A stretch of 64,000 nt of DNA from Silicimonas sp. (GTDB lineage Bacteria; Pseudomonadota; Alphaproteobacteria; Rhodobacterales; Rhodobacteraceae). Shown piece by piece: positions 36,793 through 44,639 of this stretch. The notes beneath the pieces were generated by a model, which was not told the origin of the DNA, did not search any database, and saw only the letters and a program-made list of their open reading frames with translations. The position numbers were made by a program, and so were the translations under genes. Within the stretch, counting starts at the first letter, position 1, and each line of letters starts with the position of its first letter. Location of the stretch: assembly GCA_022820365.1 (NCBI GenBank), contig JAJEFO010000131.1, positions 1-64,000 of the forward strand, given 5' to 3'.

Positions 36793-37403
36793 CAGCGTGG
36801 CCACCGTCCGCGCGTCGCCGCATACCACGACTTCAGGATCTCGGAGACGCCCTGGAGCACGAGAAAGAAGACACCGGCGGCGAGGGCGATCTTCACGGGC
36901 CAGACAACGGGTGCCCAGGTGCTGTCTCCGGCGCGCTCGTTCTGCAGGAAACTCTTTTCGGCGAAACCGTAGCCTGCCCACAGAAGAAAAATCATCCCGG
37001 GCATGAAGAGCGTGACGTAGAGCAGGATATCAACCCGGCCCTGCGTCTTCACCGAGAAGCCCCGGTAGAGGAAATCCGCGCGGATATGCAGGCCACGCAT
37101 GAGAGCGTACGCCGCGCCAAGCATGAACGACATGCCGTAAAGCATGCGCGAGATGTCAAATGCCCAGAGCGTGGGCGCGAGGAAGAACTTGCGTGCGATG
37201 ACCTCGTAGACCATCGCGACGATGATCGGCGCAACCATCAGGCAGACTATCCGGCCCTGCCATTCAGAAAACCAGTCCAGCGCCCAGACGACCCGCCTGG
37301 CAAGAGGATGCATGTCGTCCGGAAGGGGCGCGTTCGGCCCTCCGCGGGCCTCGGCCAGCAACTCGTCGCCAGCCTCCAGATCAATGTCGTCGAGGTCGTT
37401 CAC
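36792..37403 (-). CDS. TRAP transporter small permease (DctQ family)
   Basis: This 203-residue DctQ-type subunit has an acidic N-terminal tail (NDLDDIDLEAGDE) and four membrane helices at roughly residues 45-65, 80-105, 125-145 and 165-188. RRVVWALDWFSEWQGRIVCL and YGMSFMLGAAYALMRGLHIRADF (the DctQ signature around H-R-D) are visible. The GTG at 37403 is favoured by the AGGAGG just upstream. A TTG at 37436 would add 11 residues with no good ribosome-binding site. It is coupled to dctM downstream and separated from dctP by about 145 bp with a hairpin. Confidence 0.88.
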   Translation of the reverse strand: MNDLDDIDLEAGDELLAEARGGPNAPLPDDMHPLARRVVWALDWFSEWQGRIVCLMVAPIIVAMVYEVIARKFFLAPTLWAFDISRMLYGMSFMLGAAYALMRGLHIRADFLYRGFSVKTQGRVDILLYVTLFMPGMIFLLWAGYGFAEKSFLQNERAGDSTWAPVVWPVKIALAAGVFFLVLQGVSEILKSWYAATRGRWPR

Positions 37404-37510
37404 CTCCTGCCCTCCTAAAGAGCCTGCCTCTGTCAATCACTTGCGCGCCTCGTCTGCAAGCCTAGTCAATTCCTGCCCGCACCGGGACAGCCCGGCGTTC
37501 CTTGTTGTCA

Positions 37511-37539
37511 GGGGGCCACGATGCGTTCCCGCGGCCCCC
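37511..37539. repeat. GC-rich hairpin downstream of the TRAP receptor gene
   Basis: GGGGGCC and GGCCCCC form a 7-bp stem around 15 bases, starting about ten bases past the dctP stop on the minus strand and before the dctQ ribosome-binding site. No T-run follows. It probably stabilises the 3' end of the receptor mRNA or partly attenuates transcription into the membrane subunits. Confidence 0.55.
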
Positions 37540-37548
37540 GGATTTCAC

Positions 37549-38661
37549 CTACTTGCCAAGAAGCTGGTCGGCGTAGGCCCGTCCCAGGTTCGCGTTCGAC
37601 GTCTGCGCGCCTGCCCAGAACGGAATCGCGGTTCTCGCGAAATCCTTCTGGGATTGCCAGACCTCTGCGAAGAACTCGTTCTGGGCCGCATTGGTCTCGA
37701 GCGCCGCACTCGCAGCGTTCATGTATGCCGGAAAGTAGTCCGCCGGCGTGTCATGTAGCTGCACGCCATGGTCGTTGATGAGGCTGTCAAGCGCCTTGCC
37801 GTTCTCGTTGATCCGGTAGGCCAGGGACTTCATCAGCGAGGCATTGGCCGCCACTTCGATCGCCTTCTGCTGCAGCGGAGTCAGCGAATTGAACACGTCC
37901 TTGTTGATGTAGAGGTCCGCATTCACGACAACCTGATGAAGGCCTTGCAAATAGTAGTGCTTCAGCACCTTCTGGAAGCCAAAGACAGAGTCCGGCTTCG
38001 GACAGCACCATTCCGCAGCATCGATGGTGCCTTTCTCAAGTGCCGGGAGAATGTCGCCCCCGCCCATGGCAACCGAGGCAACGCCAATGTCCTTGTAGGT
38101 CTGGCCTGGAATGCCCGGAGGCGTGCGGAAACGGTACTTGCGGAAATCGTCCATCGACATGATCGGCTCCTTGAACCAGCCAAGGGCCTCGGGACCGACG
38201 GGCTGGAGCATGAAGCCCACCACGTTCACTCCCATCTCGTCCCAGAGTTGCTCATAGAGCTCCTTGCCGCCAGCCGACAGGAACCAGCTCAGAAAGGCGA
38301 TGTTGTCCATGCCGACCCCGGCGCCCGCAACGGGCGAACCGAAGAGCATGGCAGCCGGATGCTTGCCCGACCAATAGTGCGTCCAGGCAAATCCGCCCTC
38401 GATGAGGCCCGCGTCAACCGCGTCAAGCGTTTCCTGCACGCCGACGACGGCGCCTGCGGGCAACACCTCGATCACCACTCCGCCTTCGGTCAGCGCCCTT
38501 ACGTCTTCGGCGAAGTCCTTCAGCATCACGATCTCGTCGGCACTCGACGGGATCACCGATTGAACTCGTATCACTGTTTCGGCGAACGAGGCTTGTGCCA
38601 TCATCGCCACGCCGACGGCAGCTGCCGCGGCGGTTTTGGTCAGTCTTGGAATTGCGAACAT
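37549..38661 (-). CDS. TRAP transporter periplasmic receptor (DctP family)
   Basis: This 370-residue DctP-type solute receptor has an N-terminal signal peptide (MFAIPRLTKTAAAAAVGVAMMAQASFA). Family segments include GFAWTHYWSGKHPAAMLFG, DFRKYRFRTPPGIPGQTYKDIG (the ligand-carboxylate/sulfonate arginine region) and AAEWCCPKPDSVFGFQKVLKHYYL. It resembles the DctP subgroup for 2-oxo or hydroxy acids and taurine-like compounds. The ATG at 38661 has GGGAGA upstream. It is the first gene of the TRAP operon, convergent with hpsONP-comDE, and is expected to bind sulfopropanediol. Confidence 0.9.
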   Translation of the reverse strand: MFAIPRLTKTAAAAAVGVAMMAQASFAETVIRVQSVIPSSADEIVMLKDFAEDVRALTEGGVVIEVLPAGAVVGVQETLDAVDAGLIEGGFAWTHYWSGKHPAAMLFGSPVAGAGVGMDNIAFLSWFLSAGGKELYEQLWDEMGVNVVGFMLQPVGPEALGWFKEPIMSMDDFRKYRFRTPPGIPGQTYKDIGVASVAMGGGDILPALEKGTIDAAEWCCPKPDSVFGFQKVLKHYYLQGLHQVVVNADLYINKDVFNSLTPLQQKAIEVAANASLMKSLAYRINENGKALDSLINDHGVQLHDTPADYFPAYMNAASAALETNAAQNEFFAEVWQSQKDFARTAIPFWAGAQTSNANLGRAYADQLLGK

Positions 38662-38745
38662 TTTCGTTCTCCCATTTTGCATGCCTTCTTGAACCTTCAG
38701 AAACCGGTCGCCGAAGGCGGTGCGACCGGACTATCTCAACCCGGA

Positions 38746-39417
38746 TCAGTGCCCCTTGCCGAAGTCCATGCCCTCAATCAGGCCCAGCATGGGACCCACC
38801 CCGTAGTTCATGTCGAAAACGCCGCGAAACAGCATTTCGCCCGCGACGTAGACCAGCACCAGCAGTCCAACCCACGAAATCCATTGATACCGGGCCAGGA
38901 TCTTCATGATTATCGTTGCGGCAAACGCCATCAGCAGGATCGCGAGGGCGAGCCCGAAGACCAGGAGCCGCACGTCGCCGTCGGCAATTGCGGCAACCGC
39001 CAGCACGTTGTCGAGCGACATGGACACGTCCGCCAATGTGATCGTCCAGAGCGCCGAAGCGAGAGAGCGCCGCGGCGCGCCCGTGTAGCCGGCATGCGGG
39101 TCGCCTGCCGTCTCCAGCACCAGTTCGGCCTTGGCATCAACACTGCCCCGAATCTCGGAATAGAGTCTCCAGCACACCCAGCAGAGGAGAAGGCCGCCAA
39201 CGAAGAGAAGTCCCGGAATTCCAAGCAGCGTGGTGGCAATGACCGCAAAGACCACCCGCAGAAGAGCCGCAATCACCATCCCGAACAGGATTGCCTTTGC
39301 ACGCAGTCCGGGCGAGAGACCAGCGGCGGCCATGCCGATGATCAGCGCGTTGTCGCCTGAGAGAATCAGGTCCGCGATGATGATGGCGCCCACGTCAAAG
39401 ATCAGTTCCATGGTCAT
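38746..39417 (-). CDS. TerC-family integral membrane protein (YjbE-like)
   Basis: This 223-residue protein has about seven membrane helices. The two TerC signatures with acidic residues in the membrane are visible: IADLILSGDNALIIGMAAAGL in helix 1 and TITLADVSMSLDNVLAVAAIA in the middle. Characterised relatives move metal ions (Mn2+ export) or associate with secretion. The ATG overlaps the GMC oxidoreductase stop (ATGA), and the TRAP receptor gene follows 84 bp downstream, so it may belong to either unit. A role in exporting sulfite or in supplying metal to the hps enzymes would be inference only. Confidence 0.85.
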   Translation of the reverse strand: MTMELIFDVGAIIIADLILSGDNALIIGMAAAGLSPGLRAKAILFGMVIAALLRVVFAVIATTLLGIPGLLFVGGLLLCWVCWRLYSEIRGSVDAKAELVLETAGDPHAGYTGAPRRSLASALWTITLADVSMSLDNVLAVAAIADGDVRLLVFGLALAILLMAFAATIIMKILARYQWISWVGLLVLVYVAGEMLFRGVFDMNYGVGPMLGLIEGMDFGKGH

Positions 39418-41051
39418 GCCAGCCTGCCCTCGGACACGGCTTGCCCGGTTCGGCCCGCCATGGCCTCTTCAAGAACCATGTCGCTGGCCTTTTCGCCAAT
39501 CATGATTGTCGGCGCGTTCGTGTTGCCCGAAACGATGTTCGGCATGATCGAGGCATCCGCTACGCGAAGGCCGCCGATTCCGAGCACGCGTAGCCTGGAA
39601 TCAATTACCGCCATTGGGTCGCTGCCCATCTTGCAGGTGCCAGTCGGGTGGTAGATCGTCGTAGACGTGTTGCGCGCCCAGTCGAGAACCGCTTCGTAAT
39701 CTTCCTCAGCAACATTCGCCCCTGGCAAGTATTCTCCTGTGATGACCTCGGCAAGCGGACTTTGGCGCGCGATCCTGCGTGCGACGCGAATTCCCTCGAC
39801 GATCGTGTCCTGGTCGGTCCTTGTCGCGAGGTAGTTCGGGTAGATCTCCGGGTGATCCCGCATGTCTGCGGAACGCAGGCGAATCTCGCCGCGACTTTCC
39901 GGCCTGAGCTGGAGGACGCTCGCCGTGAATGCATTGAAGCCGTGCGGCTGGTTAATCCTATCCGACGCGCTGAAGGGCTGGATGTGAAACTGGATGTCCG
40001 GCGTGGCAAGTTCAGGTCGCGTCTTCAGGAATGCCGTGCCGAGGCTCGCTGCCATTGTCATCGGGCCGGAACGCGTTACCGCATAGCGTAACGCTATCAG
40101 GCATTGCTTTGCGAAATTGTTGATCTCGGTGTTGATGGTCGAAAGGCTCGTCCTGTAGACCGGGCGGGCCTGAAGGTGGTCCTGGAGGTTCTTCCCGACG
40201 CCAGGCAAATCCGCCACAACCTTGATTCCGTGCGCGCGAATCTCGTCTGCAGCGCCGATGCCCGAAACCATGAGAATCTGCGGGGAGGCGACGGCACCGG
40301 CTGCAAGAACGACCTCGCGACCTGCTCGAATGGTCGTGGCCCGCCCCTTGTGCCGCACCTTGACACCGGTCACGCGGCGCTCGTCGAAGTCCAGCGCCTG
40401 GACCAGGCATTCCGTCAGGACGCTGAGGTTGGCACGACGCATGGCCGGCTTGAGATACGCAACCGCCGACGAGCAGCGCCGCCCGTTCCTGAGCGTCAGC
40501 TGGAAATGGCCCACGCCTTCCTGCGTTGCTCCGTTGTAGTCAGGATTGGCAGGGTAGCCTGCGTTCACGGCCGCCTCGACCCAACGATCGACAATCTCGC
40601 GCTGAACAGCCGAGTCCGATACGCTGAGCGGTCCGTCCCTTCCCCGGAGCGCTACATCGCCGTCGCCATAGCTTTCCGACCGCTTGAAGAGCGGAAGGAC
40701 ATCGTCCCAGCCCCAGCCGACATTGCCGAGCTGGCGCCAGTGGTCGTAGTCCTGCGGCTGTCCGCGCACGTACAAAAGCCCGTTGATCGAACTCGATCCG
40801 CCAAGAACCTTGCCACGCGGCCACATGATCGACCGCCCGTTGAGCCCCGGGTCGGGTTCCGTTCGGTAGCACCAGTCCGTGCCCGGATTCCCCATGGTCT
40901 TGAAATATCCGACAGGAATGTGAATCCAGGGATTGGTGTCACGACCGCCCGCCTCGAGAAGCGCGACCGAGTGCCTCCCGTCAGCTGACAATCTGTTCGC
41001 CATCACGCAGCCAGCCGACCCGGCACCCACGATGACATAGTCGAATTCCAC
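39414..41051 (-). CDS. GMC-family FAD oxidoreductase (choline/alcohol dehydrogenase type)
   Basis: The 545-residue product is a GMC flavoenzyme. The FAD motif DYVIVGAGSAGCVMANRL opens the protein, GKVLGGSSSINGLLYVRG is GMC signature 1, GAVASPQILMVSGIG is signature 2, and YHPTGTCKMG near the C-terminus holds the catalytic His. It oxidises a primary alcohol or choline to the aldehyde. BetA-like choline oxidation would fit the choline-sulfatase locus, but sequence reading does not set the substrate. The GTG at 41051 follows GGGGAGAA. It is divergent from an IclR regulator, which probably controls it, and translationally coupled to terC. Confidence 0.9.
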   Translation of the reverse strand: MEFDYVIVGAGSAGCVMANRLSADGRHSVALLEAGGRDTNPWIHIPVGYFKTMGNPGTDWCYRTEPDPGLNGRSIMWPRGKVLGGSSSINGLLYVRGQPQDYDHWRQLGNVGWGWDDVLPLFKRSESYGDGDVALRGRDGPLSVSDSAVQREIVDRWVEAAVNAGYPANPDYNGATQEGVGHFQLTLRNGRRCSSAVAYLKPAMRRANLSVLTECLVQALDFDERRVTGVKVRHKGRATTIRAGREVVLAAGAVASPQILMVSGIGAADEIRAHGIKVVADLPGVGKNLQDHLQARPVYRTSLSTINTEINNFAKQCLIALRYAVTRSGPMTMAASLGTAFLKTRPELATPDIQFHIQPFSASDRINQPHGFNAFTASVLQLRPESRGEIRLRSADMRDHPEIYPNYLATRTDQDTIVEGIRVARRIARQSPLAEVITGEYLPGANVAEEDYEAVLDWARNTSTTIYHPTGTCKMGSDPMAVIDSRLRVLGIGGLRVADASIMPNIVSGNTNAPTIMIGEKASDMVLEEAMAGRTGQAVSEGRLA

Positions 41052-41087
41052 CAAGTTCTCCCCAGGTCTTGCAAAAAAGTCAAAAAC

Positions 41088-41132
41088 TGAGACTATCCGT
41101 CTCATTATTGAATTGCACCATGAAATTCATGG
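41088..41132. promoter_or_regulatory. Two palindromes in the GMC/IclR divergent region, candidate IclR operators
   Basis: Within the 114 bp between the GMC gene and the IclR gene lie two perfect inverted repeats. TGAGAC-5 bp-GTCTCA is at 41088-41104. CCATGAA-A-TTCATGG is at 41118-41132, a 15-bp palindrome of the size IclR dimers bind. They sit between the two starts, where autoregulation and control of the GMC gene would be exerted. Confidence 0.55.
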
Positions 41133-41165
41133 ATTTGCAAGCCAGTTGAACGGAGAAAGACCGGC

Positions 41166-41987
41166 ATGCCGAAGAATGGCAGTACACGCATTCCCACAAA
41201 CCTGCGCACCATGCTCGTTCTCGAAGCCATGGGGCGACAGAACGGGCCGCTGTCAGCAGCGGAAATCGGCCGGCTCGTGGGGCTGCCGAAACAGACTGCG
41301 CACCGACTTTGCAACACCTTGGTCGAGGAAGGCTACCTTGCACGCGACACGAAACGCGGACCCCTGCGTCCCGGACGGCGAGCGCGCGAAATGGCCTCGG
41401 GCATCCTGCACATCTCGTCAGGCCACGTCGCACGGCACCAGATCCTGAAGTCCGTTGCCGACCAAGTGGGCGAAACGGTGAATTTCGTCATGCCGGAGGA
41501 TCCGGGAATGAGCTACAAGGACCGCGTCGAGACGAACTGGCCGTTCCGAATCCAGTTGCCGGTCGGCAGCCACGTTCCCTTCCACTGCACGGCCAGCGGC
41601 AAGACGTTCCTCGCCACGCTGCCGGTTGCCGAGCGCCGGAGGATCCTCGGCGGAATCAAGCTTGATCCCTTGACCAGAAACACGATCACGAAAATCGATG
41701 ACCTCATGGACGAACTCGCGACGGTCGCCAGACAGGGATATGCGCTCGACAACGAGGAATTCCTTGACGCCATGGTCGCCGTTGCGGTTCCGGTTCGTGA
41801 TCGATCGGGCCGCTACTTTGCCTCGCTAGCCACGCACGGGCCGGTCCAGCGCCTTTCGCTAGAGAAGCTCGTGTCCCTCGCGCCTCTCCTTCACGACGCC
41901 TCCGAACGCCTGACCACCGTGATATTCGATCTGGATGAGCGCCAGCATCCGGCCGAACAGGTCCTGTCAGAGAATGAGACTGGATAA
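41166..41987 (+). CDS. IclR-family transcriptional regulator
   Basis: This 273-residue protein has the N-terminal winged helix-turn-helix (RTMLVLEAMGRQNGPLSAAEIGRLVGL ... AHRLCNTLVEEGYL, residues about 14-60) and the IclR effector domain. That domain has LPVGSHVPFHCTASGKTFLA (the PLHxTAxGKAxLA family signature) and a YALDNEEFLDAMVAVAVPV block near residue 195. IclR proteins sense small organic acids. It is divergent from the GMC-terC genes and precedes the dimethylglycine dehydrogenase/mttB pair by 240 bp, so it may act on both. Confidence 0.92.
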   Translation: MPKNGSTRIPTNLRTMLVLEAMGRQNGPLSAAEIGRLVGLPKQTAHRLCNTLVEEGYLARDTKRGPLRPGRRAREMASGILHISSGHVARHQILKSVADQVGETVNFVMPEDPGMSYKDRVETNWPFRIQLPVGSHVPFHCTASGKTFLATLPVAERRRILGGIKLDPLTRNTITKIDDLMDELATVARQGYALDNEEFLDAMVAVAVPVRDRSGRYFASLATHGPVQRLSLEKLVSLAPLLHDASERLTTVIFDLDERQHPAEQVLSENETG

Positions 41988-42230
41988 AGCTGACGTGGGG
42001 AGTGTTTGCCGGCACCGGGGAGCTGGTTGCCGCCCGTACCGGCGATGCGCGCTGGCGCGAGATCTTGCCGCCCCTCGTTCCGCTCGACGGGATAGCGGTG
42101 CGGGCACTCGCTGACACTCTGGACTCCGGTTCCACGTATGGCTGCGCCTGCAACAAGGCGAAGGAAAAGCGCTGGACAGGCAGGTTCAGGAATGGTGGTT
42201 TTGCGCAGACAGGTTCCTTGGAGGCATGAA

Positions 42231-44639
42231 ATGAAATCGAACTATCGTGTCGTCGTTATCGGGGGCGGCGTCGTCGGCTCCTCGGTTCTCTACCACCTCG
42301 CGAAATTCGGCTGGACCGACATCTGCCTCCTTGAGCGTGCCGTGCTGACCGCCGGATCCTCCTGGCACGCGGCAGGCGGGTTCCACGCCCTGAACGCGGA
42401 CCCGAACATGGCCGCGCTGCAGGCCTACACGATCGACCTGCTGTCAGAGATCGAGAAGGAATCGGGACAGGACATCGGCATGCACATGACCGGAGGCCTG
42501 ACCCTTGCCGGGACACCCGAACGCTGGGAATGGCTGCAGGCGACCTACCGCATCTTCCAGTCGATCGGCATCCACGATTGCGAGCTGATCACGCCGGAAG
42601 AGTCCCGGAAGCGTTGCCCGATCATGTCGACGAACGGCGTCCTCGGTGCCATGTGGGCCGACCGCGAGGGCTATCTCGACACGACCGGCACCGTGCATGC
42701 CTATGCAGGGGCTGCCCGCAAGCGCGGTGCCGAGGTCATCGAGCACACGAAGGTAGAGGAACTGGTCCAGACCGCCGATGGCTGGCAAGTCGTGACCGAC
42801 AAGGGCACGATCACCTGCGAGCATGTGGTCAATGCCGCGGGCCTCTGGGCCAAGCAAGTCGGCCGCATGGCAGGAATCGAACTGCCGGTTTCGCCGCTCA
42901 AGCACCATTATCTCGTCACCGACACGATCCCCGAAGTCGCGGCGTGCGAATTCGAGATGCCGATGACGGTCGATCTCGAAGGCTTCACATACATGCGACA
43001 GGACCAGAACGGCGTCCTGGTGGGGATATACGAAATCGACCACGAGCACTGGGCCATGGATGGCGCACCATGGGACTACGGCATGGATCTCTTCCAGGAG
43101 CAGCTTGACCGGATCGAGAACGAGGTGACGCTCGGCTTCGAGCGATATCCAGCCATCCAGGATGTCGGCATCAAGACCTGGGTCAACGGCGCATTCACGT
43201 TCAGCCCGGACGGCAATCCGCTCGTCGGCCCCGTGGCCGGCAAGCCCGGCTACTGGTGCGCCTGCGCGGTCATGGCGGGCTTCCTGCAGGGCGGCGGCGT
43301 TGGCAAGACCCTGGCCGAATGGATGATTCACGGCGAGCCGGAGGCCGACGCATGGTCAATGGATGTCGCGCGCTACGGCGCATTTGCCGAGAACCGCGAA
43401 TACATCCGCCAGACCACCGGCCAGTTCTATTCGCGCCGATTCGTCATGTCCTATCCCAACGAACAGCTGCCGGCTGGCCGACCGCTCAAGATGGCGCCTG
43501 CACATGACGCGATGACGCAGTCAGGCTGCCGCTGGGGCGTGAGCTGGGATCTGGAGGCGCCGCTCTACTTCGCGCCATCAGAGGACTTTGTCGAAAACCT
43601 GACGCTCAAGCGCTCGAACGCGCACGACATCGTGGCCACCGAATGCAAGAACGTGCGCACGAATGTCGGCATGGTCGATATCACGGGATTCTCGCGCTAC
43701 GAGGTTACGGGGCCGAACGCCGAGACATGGCTCGACAACCTTTTGGCGTGCAGCCTTCCTGGCCCCGGACAGGCGCGGCTTGCGCCGATGCTGTCCGGAA
43801 CCGGTCGCCTCAAGGGCGACCTGACATTGCTGAACTGGGGTGATGGGACCTGGTGGATCATGGGATCCTACTACCTCCGCACATGGCACATGCGATGGTT
43901 CAAGGATCACCTGACCGACGGCGTCAGCATCCGCGACCTCGGCGAGGAGATTGCTGGCTTCGCCCTGTCGGGCCCGAATTCGCGGAAGGTGCTGCAGGCG
44001 GTCGTGCATGACGATATCGGCGACATGCCCTTCATGGGTTGCGGCAAGCTCGACGTCGGCCTGGCCAGTGCTAGGGTTGCGAGAATCTCGGTGGCCGGCG
44101 AACTGGGATATGAAATCAACTGCCGATTTGGCGACCACGTGATGTTGCGGCGCACGCTGCTCGAGGCAGGAAAGGCGACCGGGCTTCAGGAATACGGGTT
44201 CAACGCGATGCTGTCGCTCAGGCTCGAGAAGTCGTTCGGCATCTGGTCCGCGGAGTTCCGGCAGGACTATACGCCTGGCGAAACCGGCATGGACCGCTGG
44301 ATTGCCTGGGACAAGGGTGATTTCATCGGGCGCGAAGCTGCCGTCGCTGAGCGCGACGGAAACGGCCCGAACCGGAAGGTCGTCACACTGGAAGTCGATG
44401 CGATGGACGCCGATGCAAGCGGCTACGAACCGGTTTGGCAGGACGGGAACCTGGTCGGATTCGTCACATCAGGCGGCTATGGCCACACAGTCGGGAAATC
44501 GCTCGCAATGGCCATGATCAATCGTGACATTGCGATGGAAGGCTCCGAACTCGCGGTTCACGTGGTCGGCGTGGAGCGCGCAGCAAAGGTGATCCCGCAG
44601 TCGCCCTACGACCCGGACGGCAAGGCGATGCGCGGCTGA
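42231..44639 (+). CDS. Dimethylglycine / sarcosine dehydrogenase family flavoprotein
   Basis: This 802-residue demethylating dehydrogenase has a FAD-binding DAO domain (VVIGGGVVGSSVLYHL near residue 8 and the covalent-FAD-type His in SSWHAAGG). The C-terminal GcvT-like folate domain runs from about residue 435 (VGMVDITGFSRYEVTGPNAE, GELGYEINCRFGDHVML) to the end. It oxidises an N-methyl group of dimethylglycine, sarcosine or a related amine and loads the carbon on tetrahydrofolate. TTGGAGG precedes the ATG. It overlaps the mttB stop/start by one base (TGATG), so the two act together; glyA and the one-carbon pool are the sinks. Confidence 0.9.
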   Translation: MKSNYRVVVIGGGVVGSSVLYHLAKFGWTDICLLERAVLTAGSSWHAAGGFHALNADPNMAALQAYTIDLLSEIEKESGQDIGMHMTGGLTLAGTPERWEWLQATYRIFQSIGIHDCELITPEESRKRCPIMSTNGVLGAMWADREGYLDTTGTVHAYAGAARKRGAEVIEHTKVEELVQTADGWQVVTDKGTITCEHVVNAAGLWAKQVGRMAGIELPVSPLKHHYLVTDTIPEVAACEFEMPMTVDLEGFTYMRQDQNGVLVGIYEIDHEHWAMDGAPWDYGMDLFQEQLDRIENEVTLGFERYPAIQDVGIKTWVNGAFTFSPDGNPLVGPVAGKPGYWCACAVMAGFLQGGGVGKTLAEWMIHGEPEADAWSMDVARYGAFAENREYIRQTTGQFYSRRFVMSYPNEQLPAGRPLKMAPAHDAMTQSGCRWGVSWDLEAPLYFAPSEDFVENLTLKRSNAHDIVATECKNVRTNVGMVDITGFSRYEVTGPNAETWLDNLLACSLPGPGQARLAPMLSGTGRLKGDLTLLNWGDGTWWIMGSYYLRTWHMRWFKDHLTDGVSIRDLGEEIAGFALSGPNSRKVLQAVVHDDIGDMPFMGCGKLDVGLASARVARISVAGELGYEINCRFGDHVMLRRTLLEAGKATGLQEYGFNAMLSLRLEKSFGIWSAEFRQDYTPGETGMDRWIAWDKGDFIGREAAVAERDGNGPNRKVVTLEVDAMDADASGYEPVWQDGNLVGFVTSGGYGHTVGKSLAMAMINRDIAMEGSELAVHVVGVERAAKVIPQSPYDPDGKAMRG

